Notes under the pieces: generated by a model
Told to the model about the DNA's origin: nothing
Seen by the model: the letters and a program-made list of their open reading frames with translations, nothing else
Database searches by the model: none
Position numbers and translations under genes: made by a program
Shown here: in pieces, positions 50,332 to 51,380 of the stretch
How the letters are laid out: each line of letters begins with the position of its first letter
How positions within the stretch are numbered: position 1 is the first letter of the stretch
Assembly (NCBI GenBank): GCA_017965765.1
Contig: JAGCPJ010000070.1
Coordinates: 1 to 51,380 of the forward strand
Direction of reading: 5' to 3'
DNA from: Bacteroidales bacterium
Lineage (GTDB): Bacteria; Bacteroidota; Bacteroidia; Bacteroidales; F082
Length of the DNA: 51,380 bases

Positions 50332-50664
50332 ATGAATACAATTGACAACAATCCGGTCCATGTCCTTTATGACAACAACAAACTTCGTGATGTCATCATG
50401 ATGATTATGAATGGCCGCACTGAGATGATGGGCATTACCTTTGTGAATCTTTGCTACCAGATCCTCCAGCTTGCCGAGCAGGAGAACATGGTGGAGAATT
50501 CTGGCGTAGTAACCCATACAAGCAACGAGATTGCTCCGGAGGACCAGGTTCGAGTGAGTCGCGTCCTATGGGAGTTGATTTGGGACAAGAAAGTCTTCCT
50601 TCTTTTCGGCAGGAGTCCTTTATTGGGATTGAGCAACGGTGAGGATAGGTTTGTGAGGTATTAG
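50332..50664 (+). CDS. Hypothetical protein of 110 residues
   Basis: A small soluble protein with its own promoter box 27 bases upstream. The sequence is mostly helical (NNKLRDVIMMIMNGRTEMMG, FVNLCYQILQLAEQENMVEN, QVRVSRVLWELIWDKKVFLL). The second half reads like a small winged-helix module (VSRVLWELIWDKKVFLLFGR), but I cannot assign a family. It has no signal peptide or membrane helix. A heptad array and a palindromic repeat follow immediately, and the next gene is rpsL. The frame is believable because the promoter, a single clear ATG and normal codon use agree. Confidence 0.7.
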   Translation: MNTIDNNPVHVLYDNNKLRDVIMMIMNGRTEMMGITFVNLCYQILQLAEQENMVENSGVVTHTSNEIAPEDQVRVSRVLWELIWDKKVFLLFGRSPLLGLSNGEDRFVRY

Positions 50665-50667
50665 AAT

Positions 50668-50716
50668 TCAGAAGACAGAAGACAGAAGTCGGAAGTCGGA
50701 AGTCGGAAGATAGAAG
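50668..50716 (+). repeat. Heptanucleotide array, unit AGAAGAC/GGAAGTC
   Basis: AGAAGAC, AGAAGAC, AGAAGTC, GGAAGTC, GGAAGTC, GGAAGAT, AGAAGAG directly after the stop of the 110-residue gene. It runs into the palindromic element at 50720. The purine strand is the mRNA strand. Confidence 0.9.
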
Positions 50717-50719
50717 AGG

Positions 50720-50797
50720 GAACGATAGTTGTCATTGCGAGCGAGGCACGAGCGCGGCAATCCAAAAACTCACCGACCCATTGGGAGGTAATCCACC
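50720..50797. repeat. Palindromic MITE-like element, degraded copy
   Basis: AACGATAGTTGTCATTGCGA followed by GCGAGGCACGAGCGCGGCAA and TCC, then a CTCACCGACCCATTGGGAGG fragment. The right terminal repeat is missing. From 50800 to 51000 the gap holds only AT-rich DNA with T runs and no gene that I can support. Confidence 0.8.
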
Positions 50798-50992
50798 ATT
50801 TTTAGCTGTTTCTTTTTCATTTTTTTGCTTTTCTTGAGCTTTTTTGCGTCGTTTTTTTGACGATAGGGCGCTTATTTTGTCCCTTTGCTATGTTTATTTC
50901 TTGCTATAAGTGCTGCTATTTTAATTTAATTAACTGATAATCAGCAAAATAACAATCTTTCAACTTTTTTTGAAAAAAAATCTTGAAAAACG

Positions 50993-51022
50993 TTGTGGAT
51001 AAAGGAAATTGTTGTACTTTTG
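50993..51022 (+). promoter_or_regulatory. Promoter of the rpsL (str) operon
   Basis: TTG at 50993-50995 and TACTTTTG at 51015-51022, 19 bases apart, fit the Bacteroidota -33/-7 promoter. The predicted start is near 51029, about 265 bases before rpsL. Confidence 0.7.
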
Positions 51023-51028
51023 CGCCGC

Positions 51029-51294
51029 TGAATTAGTGAAAGGTTTATCCTTTTGAATAGATATGGTCGGGGACCTGAAAACTAAACCGTTATAGGTCTC
51101 TGCGCGGTGTGTGACGCGAAAGTCAATGATGAATTGCACCGTGGGTTTATAGACTTCAAGCCGTAATTATGGCTTAATCTTTCCCTGACTACATCTTGAA
51201 AAACATAAATCTTGAGCTGTTTTCAGCTTGAGCAAAGAGATATTTGTCCAAAAAATAGGATTAAAAAACAAACAGTTAAACAAAACCTAACAAA
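51029..51294 (+). promoter_or_regulatory. Long structured 5' leader of rpsL
   Basis: About 265 bases without a reading frame of note. Hairpins visible by eye: GGGGACCT (from 51069) with AGGTCTCT, AAGCCGTAA/TTATGGCTT (about 51158-51176), and CTTGAGCTG/CAGCTTGAG (51211-51219 with 51224-51232, loop TTTT). None is followed by a T run, so this is not a simple attenuator. It may be a binding site for a ribosomal protein that controls the operon. Confidence 0.5.
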
Positions 51295-51380
51295 ATGCCG
51301 ACTATTCAACAATTAGTGCGCAAAGGGCGCCAAAAATTGATCGACAAGAGTAAGTCACCAGCATTGGATTCATGTCCGCA
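51295..51380 (+). CDS. rpsL: 30S ribosomal protein S12, 5' part only
   Basis: The frame from the ATG at 51295 reads [20 protein letters not shown] and then SPALDSCP, the conserved N terminus of S12, before the window ends. S12 sits at the decoding centre of the small subunit. It normally starts the str operon with rpsG and fusA. The upstream sequence shows no Shine-Dalgarno but an A-rich stretch before the ATG, as usual for ribosomal protein genes of this phylum. Confidence 0.93.
   Translation, partial: MPTIQQLVRKGRQKLIDKSKSPALDSCP

Noticed and set aside
50086-50517. A 143-codon frame on the minus strand covering the promoter region between lpdA and the 110-residue gene
   Set aside because: It runs antisense through the start of the 110-residue gene and through both promoter boxes, and its composition is not protein-like. 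A different frame in the same place gives the clean 41-residue membrane peptide.
51029-51294. Known metabolite riboswitch
   Set aside because: I could not match any familiar aptamer core, and the gene downstream is a ribosomal protein gene.

Overview
The window looks like a chromosomal segment of a Bacteroidales-type member of the Bacteroidota. The evidence is the repeated promoter signature TAnnTTTG a short distance before genes, several proteins ending in type A type IX secretion (T9SS) sorting domains, a DUF2027-Smr protein, a GIN-domain lipoprotein, a eukaryote/archaeal-type prolyl-tRNA synthetase, and a tmRNA tag ending NNYAFAA. The species cannot be named from sequence alone. Most genes are housekeeping or envelope genes; I see no phage, integrase, transposase or CRISPR array.

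Layout. 1-8.7 kb: proS, a PagL-like deacylase with an overlapping GIN lipoprotein, mazG, a large T9SS cargo protein, then cdsA-psd (phospholipid synthesis). 9-13.6 kb: a minus-strand operon of an MbnP-like protein, an MbnH/MauG-like di-heme protein and a TrmH-HAD fusion, then DUF2027-Smr and a small lipoprotein. 13.6-18.5 kb: tRNA-Arg, an iron-sulfur aldo/keto reductase with a membrane polyferredoxin, a parallel beta-helix T9SS protein, and tmRNA. 18.6-31.1 kb: an outer membrane barrel, an NtrC-like regulator divergent from an FG-GAP T9SS protein, a retropepsin and LOG pair, tRNA-Gly, an SPFH zinc-ribbon protein with a Tim44-like zinc-ribbon protein, tRNA-Val, a lipoprotein, and two tandem paralogous T9SS proteins. 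31.4-35.5 kb: a three-gene capsule/exopolysaccharide export module (Wza-like, Wzc-like kinase, CpsB-like phosphatase). 35.7-40.9 kb: an MFS transporter, an M16 protease and rsmG. 41-44.2 kb: a glucosaminidase and the preQ1 genes queF, queC, queD, queE. 44.2-50.2 kb: uvrA, a lytic transglycosylase, rfbC, lpdA and a newly noticed 41-residue membrane peptide gene. The window ends with a hypothetical gene, a long structured leader, and the start of rpsL.

The most striking feature is not a gene. Intergenic DNA is full of short tandem arrays with 7-bp units (for example AACGGAA, AGGAGTT, GGAAGTC, AATTCGG) and of longer palindromic elements bounded by TGTCATTGCGAG...CTCGCAATGACA. The heptads share a purine-rich nGGAr-like core. 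They usually lie directly after a stop codon with the purine strand as the mRNA strand, and several abut the palindromic element. Repeat DNA has also become coding: it forms the tails of MazG, QueF, QueC and a lipoprotein, a linker in the polyferredoxin, the mature N terminus of the FG-GAP protein, and probably the joint of the TrmH-HAD fusion.
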